DNA from: Methanoregulaceae archaeon
GTDB lineage: Archaea; Halobacteriota; Methanomicrobia; Methanomicrobiales; Methanospirillaceae
DNA length: 6,305 nt
Assembly (NCBI GenBank): GCA_025453715.1
Contig: JALOPT010000097.1
Location: 1 to 6,305, forward strand
Reading direction: 5' to 3'
In this document: piece by piece, positions 1-6,078 of the stretch
Numbering within the stretch: the first letter of the stretch is position 1
Layout: each line of letters starts with the position of its first letter
Program-made: the position numbers and the translations under genes
The notes under the pieces: model-generated
Told to the model about the DNA's origin: nothing
Seen by the model: only the letters and a program-made list of their open reading frames with translations
Database searches by the model: none

Positions 1-1
1 A

Positions 2-79
2 GTAAACAACAAGGTATGAAACAACGGCCGGAAAGGCATCCTGCTTACTGGATCAGATCATAACAACCTTACCAGCAAA
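2..79 (+). pseudogene. Upstream in-frame continuation of the beta-helix gene, interrupted by TGA at 17-19
   Basis: Read in the same frame as the following gene, this stretch gives VNNKV, a TGA stop, then NNGRKGILLTGSDHNNL and so on, which is clearly beta-helix repeat. It aligns without gaps to 557-634 of the same gene, where the reading is VNNTV, Cys, NNGRNGILLT. The TGA at 17-19 therefore sits where the internal copy has TGC (572-574). The gene must begin outside the window. The stop could be a real nonsense mutation, a sequencing error or, much less likely, recoding. Confidence 0.6.
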
Positions 80-1045
80 GTGGCCTATAACAACAAGTTG
101 AGCGGCATCAACCTGACGAGTTCGAGCTGGAACACCCTGTTCAACAACACGGCAAGGGATAACCACGAGAATGGCATCTCGCTCACCGACTCCCACGACC
201 TGAACCTGACGAACAACACGGCATTCAATAACAACCAGAACGGTATCCTGCTCACGAACATCACAGGAACCAGCCTGACCGGGAACAATGCAAGTTATAA
301 CGGATTCAACGGCATCAGCCTGGTGAATTCAGACAATATCCGCATTCTCAACAACACGGCCAATAACAACACCCAGAATGGTATTTCGCTTACCAATTCA
401 TCCGACAACCTGCTGTTCAACAACACCTTCCGGTTTAACCACCAGAACGGGATCCTGTTGACCCAGTCGAGTAACAGGAATGATATCCTCGAGAACAGCG
501 TCTGCGGCAACTTATGGAATGGTATCGAGGTTAACGGTTCTGACTGGAATAACCTCGTCAACAACACGGTGTGCAACAACGGCCGGAACGGCATCCTGCT
601 AACAGCAGCAGATCACAACAACCTGGAGCACAACAACATTACCGGGAACCTGCTGGATGGGATCAACCTGACGAATTCAGACTGGAACACCTTGTTCAAC
701 AACACGGTCAGCAATAACCGGGGTAACGGAATTTCACTCAATTCCTCTGATAACAACTGGCTTGAGGGTAACAACCTGGCATCGAATACCAAATCAGGGG
801 TCCTTGTCCAGAATTCTTTCAATGACACGGTCATCAATAATACCATCCAGCGGAACGGGAATGGCGTAACCTTTGAAAATACCAACGTCAGTTACATCCT
901 TGGAAACCTTATCAGTGAGCAGACAGGGAATGGAATTACGTTGAATTCCTCGTATTCCAACCTGATCGCCAATAACACGGTTGTGAACAATGGTCAATAC
1001 GGTATTTACTATAACGGGTCCGGTAATAATACGGTGTACAACAAC
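20..1045 (+). repeat. Coding tandem repeats of about 66-69 bp (beta-helix coils)
   Basis: The DNA repeats roughly every 66-69 bases around a core of AACAACACGG followed by AACGGCATC or close variants, each unit encoding one coil of the beta-helix. Units have diverged in length and sequence. A higher-order copy is visible: bases 2-152 align without gaps to 557-707, a fixed offset of 555 bases (185 codons). For example, 127-152 and 682-707 differ at only one base. This points to duplication of a block of about eight coils. Confidence 0.8.
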
Positions 1046-2194
1046 TGGTTCAATAACAACGCAAACGTCAAACTCGATGGTTCGAACCTAGGAAACCACT
1101 GGAATATCCCGAAAACAGGCCCATATCCGAATATCTATGGAGGTCCATACCTTGGTGGTAACTACTGGGCACAGCCCAACGGTCAGGGATGGTCACAGAT
1201 AACCCCGAACCGCAGTGACGGATTTACGACCATTCCCTTCCGTATTGACCAGGACAATATTGATGAACTGCCTTTAACGAACTTTACCCCGATTCCACCG
1301 GCCCCGCCAAATCCATATCCGGATTACATAAGTCCATTCCCCCCGTTCCCAGATAACGAGACATGGGACAGCGACTACATCAGTGACACCGTGCCGGACC
1401 ACCTGAACCCGTGTGAGTCAAGAAATGTCTCCATAACATTCGAAAACAACGGGACGGTATCATGGACCCGTTTAAAAGGGGTGGTCCTGATACCGCAGTC
1501 CAATTGTGGGTTCACCATTGTACCGCAACATATACAGCTTGAGCCTGGTGTGGAAATTTTCCCCGGTGAACAATATACCTTTAACTTTACGATCATTGCC
1601 CCCTGCACGAATACCACGTGCAACCTGACAGCCCGTATGAGCAGGTATGCAACGGCAAAATCAAAGGGAATTGTATTCGGGGATATTTACTGGGAAATTA
1701 TCGATGTGTCCGACCAGGTGAAGCAGGCAGTTAAAACCATGCCGGTCAATATTTTCAAGGGCAGCAATTCATTGGTATTGCAAAAAGATCGTGCAGTAAA
1801 TATTACGATCCGCCAGGCCACCATGCACCAGTTCGTTCCCATACCTACCGGGAAAGAATCCCGGTATCTCCCGCTGGATATACCGGATCGCTACGTTGCA
1901 GGGAAAGAAGATGTCAGGGGATTGCGGAATATGACATTGCCGTCTTCCAGGGCACCAGGGGTTACAGAGTCCCGGTTCCAGGCATTATATCAGGGGGAGG
2001 GGGCCCCTGTATATCCCGTTGCCGGTGACGTATTTATGATAAATGCCCGCAAGGGCATTGAAACCGCTGTCACAGAAAATGATCCTGACATTTTCACCAA
2101 TAGTATTAGTACACCCGATACATCTTTTTCAAGCCAGAGGAATTATCTGAAAATCCTCTCTCCTGTTTTATTCATATTTATCAATACGGTATGA
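80..2194 (+). CDS. NosD-like right-handed beta-helix surface protein with NBR1/FW-like Ig domain (C-terminal part of a longer gene)
   Basis: Probably a secreted or cell-surface protein; ligand unknown. Residues 1 to about 330 (counted from GTG 80) are 22-23-residue imperfect repeats of the type NNT-x5-NGI-x-L-x-NS, the pattern of NosD/PbH1 parallel beta-helices. Residues 359-400 (GGNYW, then GFTTIPFRIDQDNIDELPLT) match the closing segment of methanogen NosD-like proteins. A proline-rich linker (403-425) follows, then an Ig-like domain (about 445-545) with NNGTVSWT, a PGE turn and FGDIYWEIIDV, resembling the NBR1/FW domain. Residues 546-704 are not recognised; they end in a short hydrophobic tail with no clear sorting signal. 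N-x-S/T sites are very frequent, suggesting glycosylation. GTG 80 is simply the first start after an in-frame TGA at 17-19; it has no Shine-Dalgarno site or signal peptide and lies mid-repeat, so it is unlikely to be the true start. The gene is either longer and interrupted, or a pseudogene remnant. Confidence 0.75.
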   Translation: MAYNNKLSGINLTSSSWNTLFNNTARDNHENGISLTDSHDLNLTNNTAFNNNQNGILLTNITGTSLTGNNASYNGFNGISLVNSDNIRILNNTANNNTQNGISLTNSSDNLLFNNTFRFNHQNGILLTQSSNRNDILENSVCGNLWNGIEVNGSDWNNLVNNTVCNNGRNGILLTAADHNNLEHNNITGNLLDGINLTNSDWNTLFNNTVSNNRGNGISLNSSDNNWLEGNNLASNTKSGVLVQNSFNDTVINNTIQRNGNGVTFENTNVSYILGNLISEQTGNGITLNSSYSNLIANNTVVNNGQYGIYYNGSGNNTVYNNWFNNNANVKLDGSNLGNHWNIPKTGPYPNIYGGPYLGGNYWAQPNGQGWSQITPNRSDGFTTIPFRIDQDNIDELPLTNFTPIPPAPPNPYPDYISPFPPFPDNETWDSDYISDTVPDHLNPCESRNVSITFENNGTVSWTRLKGVVLIPQSNCGFTIVPQHIQLEPGVEIFPGEQYTFNFTIIAPCTNTTCNLTARMSRYATAKSKGIVFGDIYWEIIDVSDQVKQAVKTMPVNIFKGSNSLVLQKDRAVNITIRQATMHQFVPIPTGKESRYLPLDIPDRYVAGKEDVRGLRNMTLPSSRAPGVTESRFQALYQGEGAPVYPVAGDVFMINARKGIETAVTENDPDIFTNSISTPDTSFSSQRNYLKILSPVLFIFINTV

Positions 2195-2244
2195 TGATGG
2201 AGGATTATCCGCCTTCCATTCTCCCCGTTGCTGTCAGCGGATAG

Positions 2245-2874
2245 ATGTTCAAATCCCATGCATTTAACAGCGATCACGTCGAGTCTTCATGCTGGTGCTC
2301 TCTCATGCTTGAAGTATGCCGGATTCCTGCAAGGTGGCAAGGATATATTCTGTCCGGGGTGATTTTTCTCATCCTTGGGATACTCTGCCTTGTCCTGACC
2401 CAGCAGGTTATGAGCGTCCTGCTCATTCTTTTTAGTGCTATTGCCCTGCTGCTGGGGATTCTCCTGATTGCTGCAGGGGTGTTCGTTTCAGGTTTTCGGT
2501 TTCAGTGGGTCCCCCTGGTATTGTTAGGAGTAATCTTCATCATTATCGGGCTGGCCTCAATCTATTACCCGGACATTGTTTCAGCTTTAACGATTTATCT
2601 CCTCGCTGGAATAGGCCTTCTCGCGGGATTATTGATGGTGATATATGGGGCGATCTCGTTTGTAGAGATGAAAACACGGGTTCTCATCGTTTTTCTCGGT
2701 TTTATCCCTCTTGTTATTGCTACGTACATGATACTATTCCCCTCAAGTGCTGCAGTATTATTGTTGAGACTTTGGGGTATTTTTGCCTGCATTCTCGGTA
2801 TTGCGTTAATGGTCCAGGGACTTATTCTAAGGAGAGTAAATTACGAATTCGGCTGCAATGAAGAAGATACCTGA
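2245..2874 (+). CDS. DUF308/HdeD-family six-helix membrane protein
   Basis: A small integral membrane protein of the HdeD/DUF308 type. The E. coli member is linked to acid resistance, but the archaeal function is unknown. Six hydrophobic segments can be seen at about residues 33-52, 56-78, 88-107, 112-137, 145-164 and 170-193, arranged as three helical hairpins. Family-like P-x-x-S turns occur at YYPDIVSAL (107-115) and LFPSSAAVLLL (164-174). The C-terminus is short, polar and acidic. The start is uncertain. ATG 2245 follows directly after an in-frame TAG and has no Shine-Dalgarno site. ATG 2305 (residue 21) would give 189 residues, closer to the usual family size, and would remove an odd Cys/Trp-containing leader. 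The gene is 50 bases downstream of the beta-helix gene and converges on tsr3. Family assignment is fairly sure; the role is not. Confidence 0.8.
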   Translation: MFKSHAFNSDHVESSCWCSLMLEVCRIPARWQGYILSGVIFLILGILCLVLTQQVMSVLLILFSAIALLLGILLIAAGVFVSGFRFQWVPLVLLGVIFIIIGLASIYYPDIVSALTIYLLAGIGLLAGLLMVIYGAISFVEMKTRVLIVFLGFIPLVIATYMILFPSSAAVLLLRLWGIFACILGIALMVQGLILRRVNYEFGCNEEDT

Positions 2875-2877
2875 CCG

Positions 2878-2897
2878 TTTTTTCCCTGGTATTTTTT
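2878..2897 (+). terminator. Twin T-tract terminator after the DUF308 gene
   Basis: Two runs of six T (2878-2883 and 2892-2897) begin four bases after the stop codon, in the 35-base gap between two convergent genes. Archaeal RNA polymerase terminates at such U-tracts without needing a hairpin. The same bases read as A-runs on the minus strand, so they would not serve tsr3. Confidence 0.5.
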
Positions 2898-2909
2898 AAT
2901 ATACCCTTT

Positions 2910-3407
2910 CTAATCCTCAAGGTACCCGGACTGGATTTCAATAACCTCCGAACTGTCTTTTGCTGCTGCGTACAAACGGAGTGGTTCTTCATTTACTTCG
3001 AGAAAGCGCAGTCCCCACCCGAAAAACCCCAGTAACGCCTTTGCCTGCACGGGCTCCCCGAGGATTACCAGGGTAGCCGCAAATGCCTCAACGGAATTGA
3101 GGCGCCACGGCCTTCCGAAATTGACCGGGTTCGCCGCAAGTAGGAAGGGGAGCGCCCTCCGGGTCCGCCATCCGGACACAGCCCCAGTATCCAGCACCTC
3201 CCAGGAACAATCCAGTGCCGTTACCGAGGGTACTCTTGAATCTGCAGGTGAGAGTGCCTGTTCAGAGGTCGGGTCAAGAAGGAGCGTACTTTTTGGGATC
3301 TGCGATATTTTATTGAATAATTTCACCATGCCGGCCCGTTCAAGCTTTTTGACCGTGCATTTTCTCGGGTCGCAGCTGTTGTCGCGATAGGCATAGAGAG
3401 AGATCAT
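2910..3407 (-). CDS. tsr3: 16S rRNA aminocarboxypropyltransferase Tsr3
   Basis: Tsr3 (formerly DUF367) moves the 3-amino-3-carboxypropyl group of S-adenosylmethionine onto a hypermodified uridine (N1-methylpseudouridine in yeast and Haloferax) in small-subunit rRNA, a late step in ribosome maturation. The 165-residue protein shows the family blocks in order: LYAYRDNSCDPRKCT (4-18), LDPTSEQALSPADS (44-57), ALDCSWE (64-70), RALPFLLAANPVNFGRP (84-100), SVEAFAATLVILGE (105-118) and GWGLRFLEVN (130-139). The RALP...NPVNFG...EAFAA region forms the SPOUT-like SAM-binding core. Length is normal for an archaeal member. The start is well placed, since family proteins begin a few residues before the CDP-x-KCT motif. 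No Shine-Dalgarno site precedes it, so the mRNA may be leaderless. It is divergent from the TudS-deoxyribosyltransferase gene and convergent with the DUF308 gene. Confidence 0.93.
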   Translation of the reverse strand: MISLYAYRDNSCDPRKCTVKKLERAGMVKLFNKISQIPKSTLLLDPTSEQALSPADSRVPSVTALDCSWEVLDTGAVSGWRTRRALPFLLAANPVNFGRPWRLNSVEAFAATLVILGEPVQAKALLGFFGWGLRFLEVNEEPLRLYAAAKDSSEVIEIQSGYLED

Positions 3408-3437
3408 CTATGTTTTGTGAGAGCCTACATTCTATCA

Positions 3438-4280
3438 ATGTATGTGTTGATGTGCCCCTGTATTACCAACCCGGCATTGAGGGCAGAGGGGATAACAAGC
3501 GAGGCTGATCTTGACCTGTTCCGCCGTGCAAGGGCGAGGTGTGAGCACTTTGGGATAGATATCGTAACACTTCCCTGCCCGGAAACCTTGCATCTCGGGC
3601 GTGACCGGTCCCCGGGGACATTTCTTGAACGGCTGAATACCCCCGGGTTCTTCGAGTTTATAAGCAAGCTTGAGAGCGAAGTCAGGGAGATTATCCGGGA
3701 AAGAGGGCCCCCTCTCTGTATTGTCGGGGTCAATTCTTCCCCAACCTGTGGGACCACTACCACCCATTACGGCAGCGTGAATGGTTCCCCTACAAAAAGA
3801 CCCGGCAGAGGTGTTTTTCTTGACAGGTTTCCTGATATAAAGGCAATCGACGTTTCAGAATTTGCAAAGTACACGGTCTACCTCGCAGCCCCACTTTTTT
3901 CAGAAGCAGAAAAAAAGTTCAACCAGATGATATCGGAACTGCTCGGCAGCCATTTTTTCAAGGTCTACCTTCCCCAGGATGTCGGTGATGATAACCATTG
4001 CAGGGATGGGGAGGAACATACCCATATATTCGAAAGCCACCTGGACGCGCTTGACACAACCGACCTCCTTGTTGCAGTCATCGATGGTGCTGATGCAGAC
4101 TCAGGGACTTCATGGGAGATGGGGTATGCATACCGGAGGGGTATACCCGTCTACGCAGTCCGTACAGATTTTCGAATGGCCGGGCACCATGAACTGGTAA
4201 ACCTGATGCTGGAACAGTCATCAATAGTTGTCAGGGACCCCTCTGACCTTCCCGGTGTAATGAATTCCCCACGTTCCTGA
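3438..4280 (+). CDS. Fusion of TudS/DUF523-like thiobase desulfidase with nucleoside 2-deoxyribosyltransferase-like domain
   Basis: Two domains are visible. The N-terminal half resembles DUF523/TudS, [4Fe-4S] enzymes that remove sulfur from thiouracil; the related RudS acts on 4-thiouridine in tRNA. The three cysteine positions expected to hold the cluster are present: CPC near the N-terminus, CPE (codons 3576-3584) and SPTCG (codons 3741-3755). The C-terminal half is nucleoside 2-deoxyribosyltransferase-like, with VYLAAPLFSEAEKKF, the segment HLDALDTTDLLVAVIDG, DSGTSWEMGYA (its Glu, codon 4116-4118, matches the family nucleophile) and RTDFRMAGHHELVNLMLEQS. Such enzymes cleave or exchange the base of deoxynucleosides; relatives hydrolyse nucleotide N-glycosidic bonds. 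Together they suggest salvage or clean-up of sulfur-modified pyrimidines (inference). ATG 3438 was chosen because it leaves the usual short lead-in to the first cysteines; GTG 3417 and ATG 3450 are also possible. No Shine-Dalgarno site is seen. The domain assignments are firmer than the substrate. Confidence 0.8.
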   Translation: MYVLMCPCITNPALRAEGITSEADLDLFRRARARCEHFGIDIVTLPCPETLHLGRDRSPGTFLERLNTPGFFEFISKLESEVREIIRERGPPLCIVGVNSSPTCGTTTTHYGSVNGSPTKRPGRGVFLDRFPDIKAIDVSEFAKYTVYLAAPLFSEAEKKFNQMISELLGSHFFKVYLPQDVGDDNHCRDGEEHTHIFESHLDALDTTDLLVAVIDGADADSGTSWEMGYAYRRGIPVYAVRTDFRMAGHHELVNLMLEQSSIVVRDPSDLPGVMNSPRS

Positions 4281-4306
4281 GTGTATCCTCATTTTCTCTG
4301 CATTAC

Positions 4307-4338
4307 CCTGCCACCTGTCTTTTTTATTCTCCGGCAGG
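4307..4338 (+). terminator. Inverted repeat with T-rich loop after the TudS-NDT gene
   Basis: CCTGCC (4307-4312) pairs with GGCAGG (4333-4338) around a 20-base loop that contains a run of six T (4320-4325). It begins 26 bases after the upstream stop codon and lies before the TATA-like element of the next gene. The T-tract alone could stop archaeal transcription; the hairpin may be incidental. Confidence 0.45.
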
Positions 4339-4360
4339 TTTCCCAACCCGGGCACCCTGG

Positions 4361-4374
4361 ATATATGCATAAAA
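4361..4374 (+). promoter_or_regulatory. TATA-like promoter element for the EF-like gene
   Basis: ATATATGCATAAAA stands out as AT-rich against GC-rich flanks and lies 33-46 bases before ATG 4407. Archaeal TATA boxes sit about 26 bases before the transcription start, so this would give a start near 4390-4395 and a leader of 12-17 bases. It is recognised by pattern only. Confidence 0.4.
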
Positions 4375-4406
4375 CCTATCTTCATTAGAACCGCACGTTG
4401 TATGCA

Positions 4407-5375
4407 ATGTCCAACCTTAATGTGGCGGTTATCGGGTCTCCTGAATATTCAAAAGATCTGGGAAAGATCGGGACGATCAGCGATTTCACGTTTTTTAACT
4501 TAAAAAAGGAAGATGTGACGGTCACTATCATTGAACCAAGCAGGTACCCGGAGAAGCTTTCCTCACTGTTCTATACCATTTCGATGGCCCATAAAGCGGT
4601 ACTTGTGGTGGATGAGATCAATGCCCAGTTCGGGGAATCGGTCCTCATGCTCAATTGTGCCGGGATAACAAACGGTATCCTGGTATTACGGAACTATATC
4701 ACCCCTGAGCAGGTCGCACCCCTGATCCAGGATACGGTTGTCGGGAAGTACGAATTATTTGAGGATGACCGCATGCGACTACGCGAGCATCTCCTCGAAG
4801 AGGCAGCAAAAATCGAAGAGAAACCTCCAACCGCATCAACCCCGCCGGGTGCAATGCCGATAGACCATTCATTTCCGGTAAAAGGGATCGGGACAGTCGC
4901 GCTCGGGTGTGTTGTAAAAGGGGTCATTAAGCGCCATGACAACCTCCATGTCCTGCCTACAAAGCACATGGCTCTCGTGCGCTCGATCCAGAAACATGAT
5001 GCTGATGCCGAAATTGCCTATCCCGGAGACCGGATTGGTTTCGCCCTGAAAGGGGTGGAAGCAGAGGACCTGGAACGTGGCTATGTCCTCTCTAAGGATC
5101 CGTCCCTCACATCTTCCATAACAATTCACGGCCGGGCGGAACTTATAAAATACTGGCCTTCCGCGTTGAAAGAGGGAATGGTCCTGTATATCGGGCACTG
5201 GATGCAGTTCCTCCCGTCCAAAGTTGCCTATGTAAACAATGCCGGCGACTGGCACCGTCCTGAGTTGACACTTAAGACCGAGAAAGAACTCGTGTACCCC
5301 CCCGGGGCCCGTGCGATCCTTCATTATCTTGAAGGAGGGAAATTACGGGTTGTCGGAACAATAATTATCGAATAA
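4407..5375 (+). CDS. EF-Tu/SelB-like translation-factor protein with degenerate GTPase domain
   Basis: Related to EF1A/EF-Tu/SelB translational GTPases but probably unable to bind GTP in the usual way. Residues 5-108 keep the outline of the G domain (NVAVIG at the start, AVLVVDEINAQFGES where factors have the strand after DxxG). However, the P-loop GK-S/T is replaced by GSPEYSKDLGK, there is no DxxGH, and the NKxD position reads LRNYIT. A charged, proline-containing linker (about 115-150) follows. Residues 153-232 are a good domain-II beta-barrel with FPVKGIGTVALGCVVKG and a PGDRIGFALKGV turn. Residues 236-322 resemble domain III, ending GGKLRVVGTIIIE. Related EF-like proteins without GTPase motifs are widespread in methanogens; their role is unknown, and binding of an aminoacyl-tRNA or ribosome is only inferred. 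ATG 4407 is preferred over TTG 4398 because it opens directly into the first strand; no Shine-Dalgarno site is seen. Confidence 0.8.
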   Translation: MSNLNVAVIGSPEYSKDLGKIGTISDFTFFNLKKEDVTVTIIEPSRYPEKLSSLFYTISMAHKAVLVVDEINAQFGESVLMLNCAGITNGILVLRNYITPEQVAPLIQDTVVGKYELFEDDRMRLREHLLEEAAKIEEKPPTASTPPGAMPIDHSFPVKGIGTVALGCVVKGVIKRHDNLHVLPTKHMALVRSIQKHDADAEIAYPGDRIGFALKGVEAEDLERGYVLSKDPSLTSSITIHGRAELIKYWPSALKEGMVLYIGHWMQFLPSKVAYVNNAGDWHRPELTLKTEKELVYPPGARAILHYLEGGKLRVVGTIIIE

Positions 5376-5378
5376 CCA

Positions 5379-5504
5379 ATGGCAGAAGTGAAAAGACCTG
5401 CCCAATCCTTTTTCGTAAGTGCCGGCCAGTCCGGCATCTCGGTACCCCCAATGAATTTAAACGTAATACCTTCTCATCGTACACTGGTGAAAAAAATTGC
5501 TTGA
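5379..5504 (+). CDS. Possible 41-residue small ORF between the EF-like gene and lemA
   Basis: An ATG three bases after the EF-like stop opens a 41-codon frame that ends at TGA 5502-5504, overlapping the TTG start of lemA by eight bases. The peptide begins MAEVKRPAQSFFVS and matches no family I recognise. Against it: there is no Shine-Dalgarno site, it contains a hairpin (5420-5436), and it spans the likely lemA promoter. The tight spacing to both neighbours would allow translational coupling, but chance is the simpler explanation. Confidence 0.15.
   Translation: MAEVKRPAQSFFVSAGQSGISVPPMNLNVIPSHRTLVKKIA
5409..5436 (+). terminator. T5 tract and GC hairpin after the EF-like gene
   Basis: A run of five T (5409-5413) is followed by a perfect six-base stem, TGCCGG (5420-5425) and CCGGCA (5431-5436), with a five-base loop. 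No T-run follows the stem, so this is not a bacterial-type terminator; the T-tract could be a weak archaeal one. The hairpin could also act in RNA stability. Confidence 0.3.
5456..5490 (+). promoter_or_regulatory. lemA promoter (TATA-like TTTAAA) and GGTGA ribosome binding site
   Basis: TTTAAA at 5456-5461, within GAATTTAAACG, is a candidate TATA box; transcription would begin near 5482-5487. GGTGA at 5486-5490 is complementary to the archaeal 16S 3' end (CACCUCC region) and lies six bases before TTG 5497. This decides the start of lemA in favour of TTG over ATG 5512, which has only GAAGGA three bases upstream. Confidence 0.4.
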
Positions 5505-6066
5505 AGGATTAATGCCCTGGATCATCGGGGGAGTAATAGTCCTCATCCTCGTTATCCTGGTCCTCTACTTTGTAGGGATCTATAACCGCCTGTACACTCT
5601 TAAAAATTCGTCTGAGGCGACCTTAGGTCAGATCAGGGTGGCAATGAAGAAACGGCTGGACATGATCGACCAGCTCCTCGGGGCTGTAAAAAGTTATGCA
5701 AAATTCGAACAGGAAACCCTGCAGAAAGTGACCGCGATGCGGGCCAGCGTGGGTACAGCCGGTCCCGGGGACCTGAACAAGATCGAGCAGGAATCCCGGT
5801 CCCTCTTCGGAAGACTTATCGCTGTCGCCGAGAATTACCCGGACTTAAAAACCAATACTACAGTATTGAACCTTCAGGAAGCGATTAATAGCGTTGAAGA
5901 TGAGATTGCACGCCAGCGGTATACCTACAATAACATCTCGCAGCAGTTCAATATCCTGTGCGATACGATCCCGTCCAGTTTCGTTGCACGTATGATCGCG
6001 ATGAAAAAGTTAGACTACCTCGAGTTCGAAGAGGCAATAAGCACTCCACCGAAGATCGAGTTTTAA
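5497..6066 (+). CDS. lemA: LemA family protein
   Basis: A LemA-family membrane-anchored helical-bundle protein. An N-terminal membrane helix (about residues 8-29, IIGGVIVLILVILVLYFVGI) is followed by the conserved LemA features: YNRLYTLKNSSEATLGQIRV, KKRLDMIDQLLGAVKSYAKFE (45-71), the AENYPDLKTN motif (about 111-120), LQEAINSVEDEIARQRYTYN and FNILCDTIPSS. Length (189) is typical. The family is widespread in bacteria and archaea, with no settled biochemical role; it often neighbours membrane proteases or DUF2207/TPM-domain proteins and is linked to the cell envelope. The bulk of the chain is expected outside the membrane. The start is TTG 5497, backed by GGTGA six bases upstream; ATG 5512 would shorten it by five residues. 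The next gene begins 12 bases after the stop, so the two are probably co-transcribed. Confidence 0.92.
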   Translation: MLEGLMPWIIGGVIVLILVILVLYFVGIYNRLYTLKNSSEATLGQIRVAMKKRLDMIDQLLGAVKSYAKFEQETLQKVTAMRASVGTAGPGDLNKIEQESRSLFGRLIAVAENYPDLKTNTTVLNLQEAINSVEDEIARQRYTYNNISQQFNILCDTIPSSFVARMIAMKKLDYLEFEEAISTPPKIEF

Positions 6067-6078
6067 GGTTGAAGGCCC

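Noticed and set aside
17..19. TGA as a selenocysteine codon
   Set aside because: The position is a variable coil residue in a surface repeat rather than a redox site, and no SECIS-like element or Sec machinery is visible. A nonsense change or sequence error is simpler.
85..885. Three overlapping-type open frames on the minus strand (85-288, 295-594, 613-885)
   Set aside because: They are the antisense shadow of Asn-rich repeats: AAC/GTT codons rarely give stops on the other strand. The products are repetitive Leu/Phe-rich sequence with no family resemblance or start signals.
20..1045. Regularly spaced repeats that might be taken for a CRISPR array
   Set aside because: Repeats are imperfect, the spacing is a multiple of codons, there are no unique spacers, and the whole stretch encodes beta-helix coils.
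2171..2182. AT-rich TTCATATTTATC as a promoter for the DUF308 gene
   Set aside because: It falls within the end of the beta-helix coding region and is more than 60 bases from the nearest candidate start, so it cannot be separated from ordinary AT-rich coding sequence.
2505..2861. 118-codon plus-strand frame inside the DUF308 gene
   Set aside because: It lies wholly inside a convincing membrane-protein gene in another frame and its product has no coherent features.
3097..3390. 97-codon plus-strand frame opposite tsr3
   Set aside because: tsr3 on the minus strand carries all conserved family motifs; this frame is its shadow.
3425..3767. Two minus-strand frames opposite the TudS-NDT gene
   Set aside because: The plus strand has clear domain homology throughout; the antisense products are low-complexity Arg/Pro/Ser-rich sequence.
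4869..5324. 151-codon minus-strand frame opposite the EF-like gene
   Set aside because: Overlaps the well-recognised domains II and III on the plus strand, and the product resembles nothing known.
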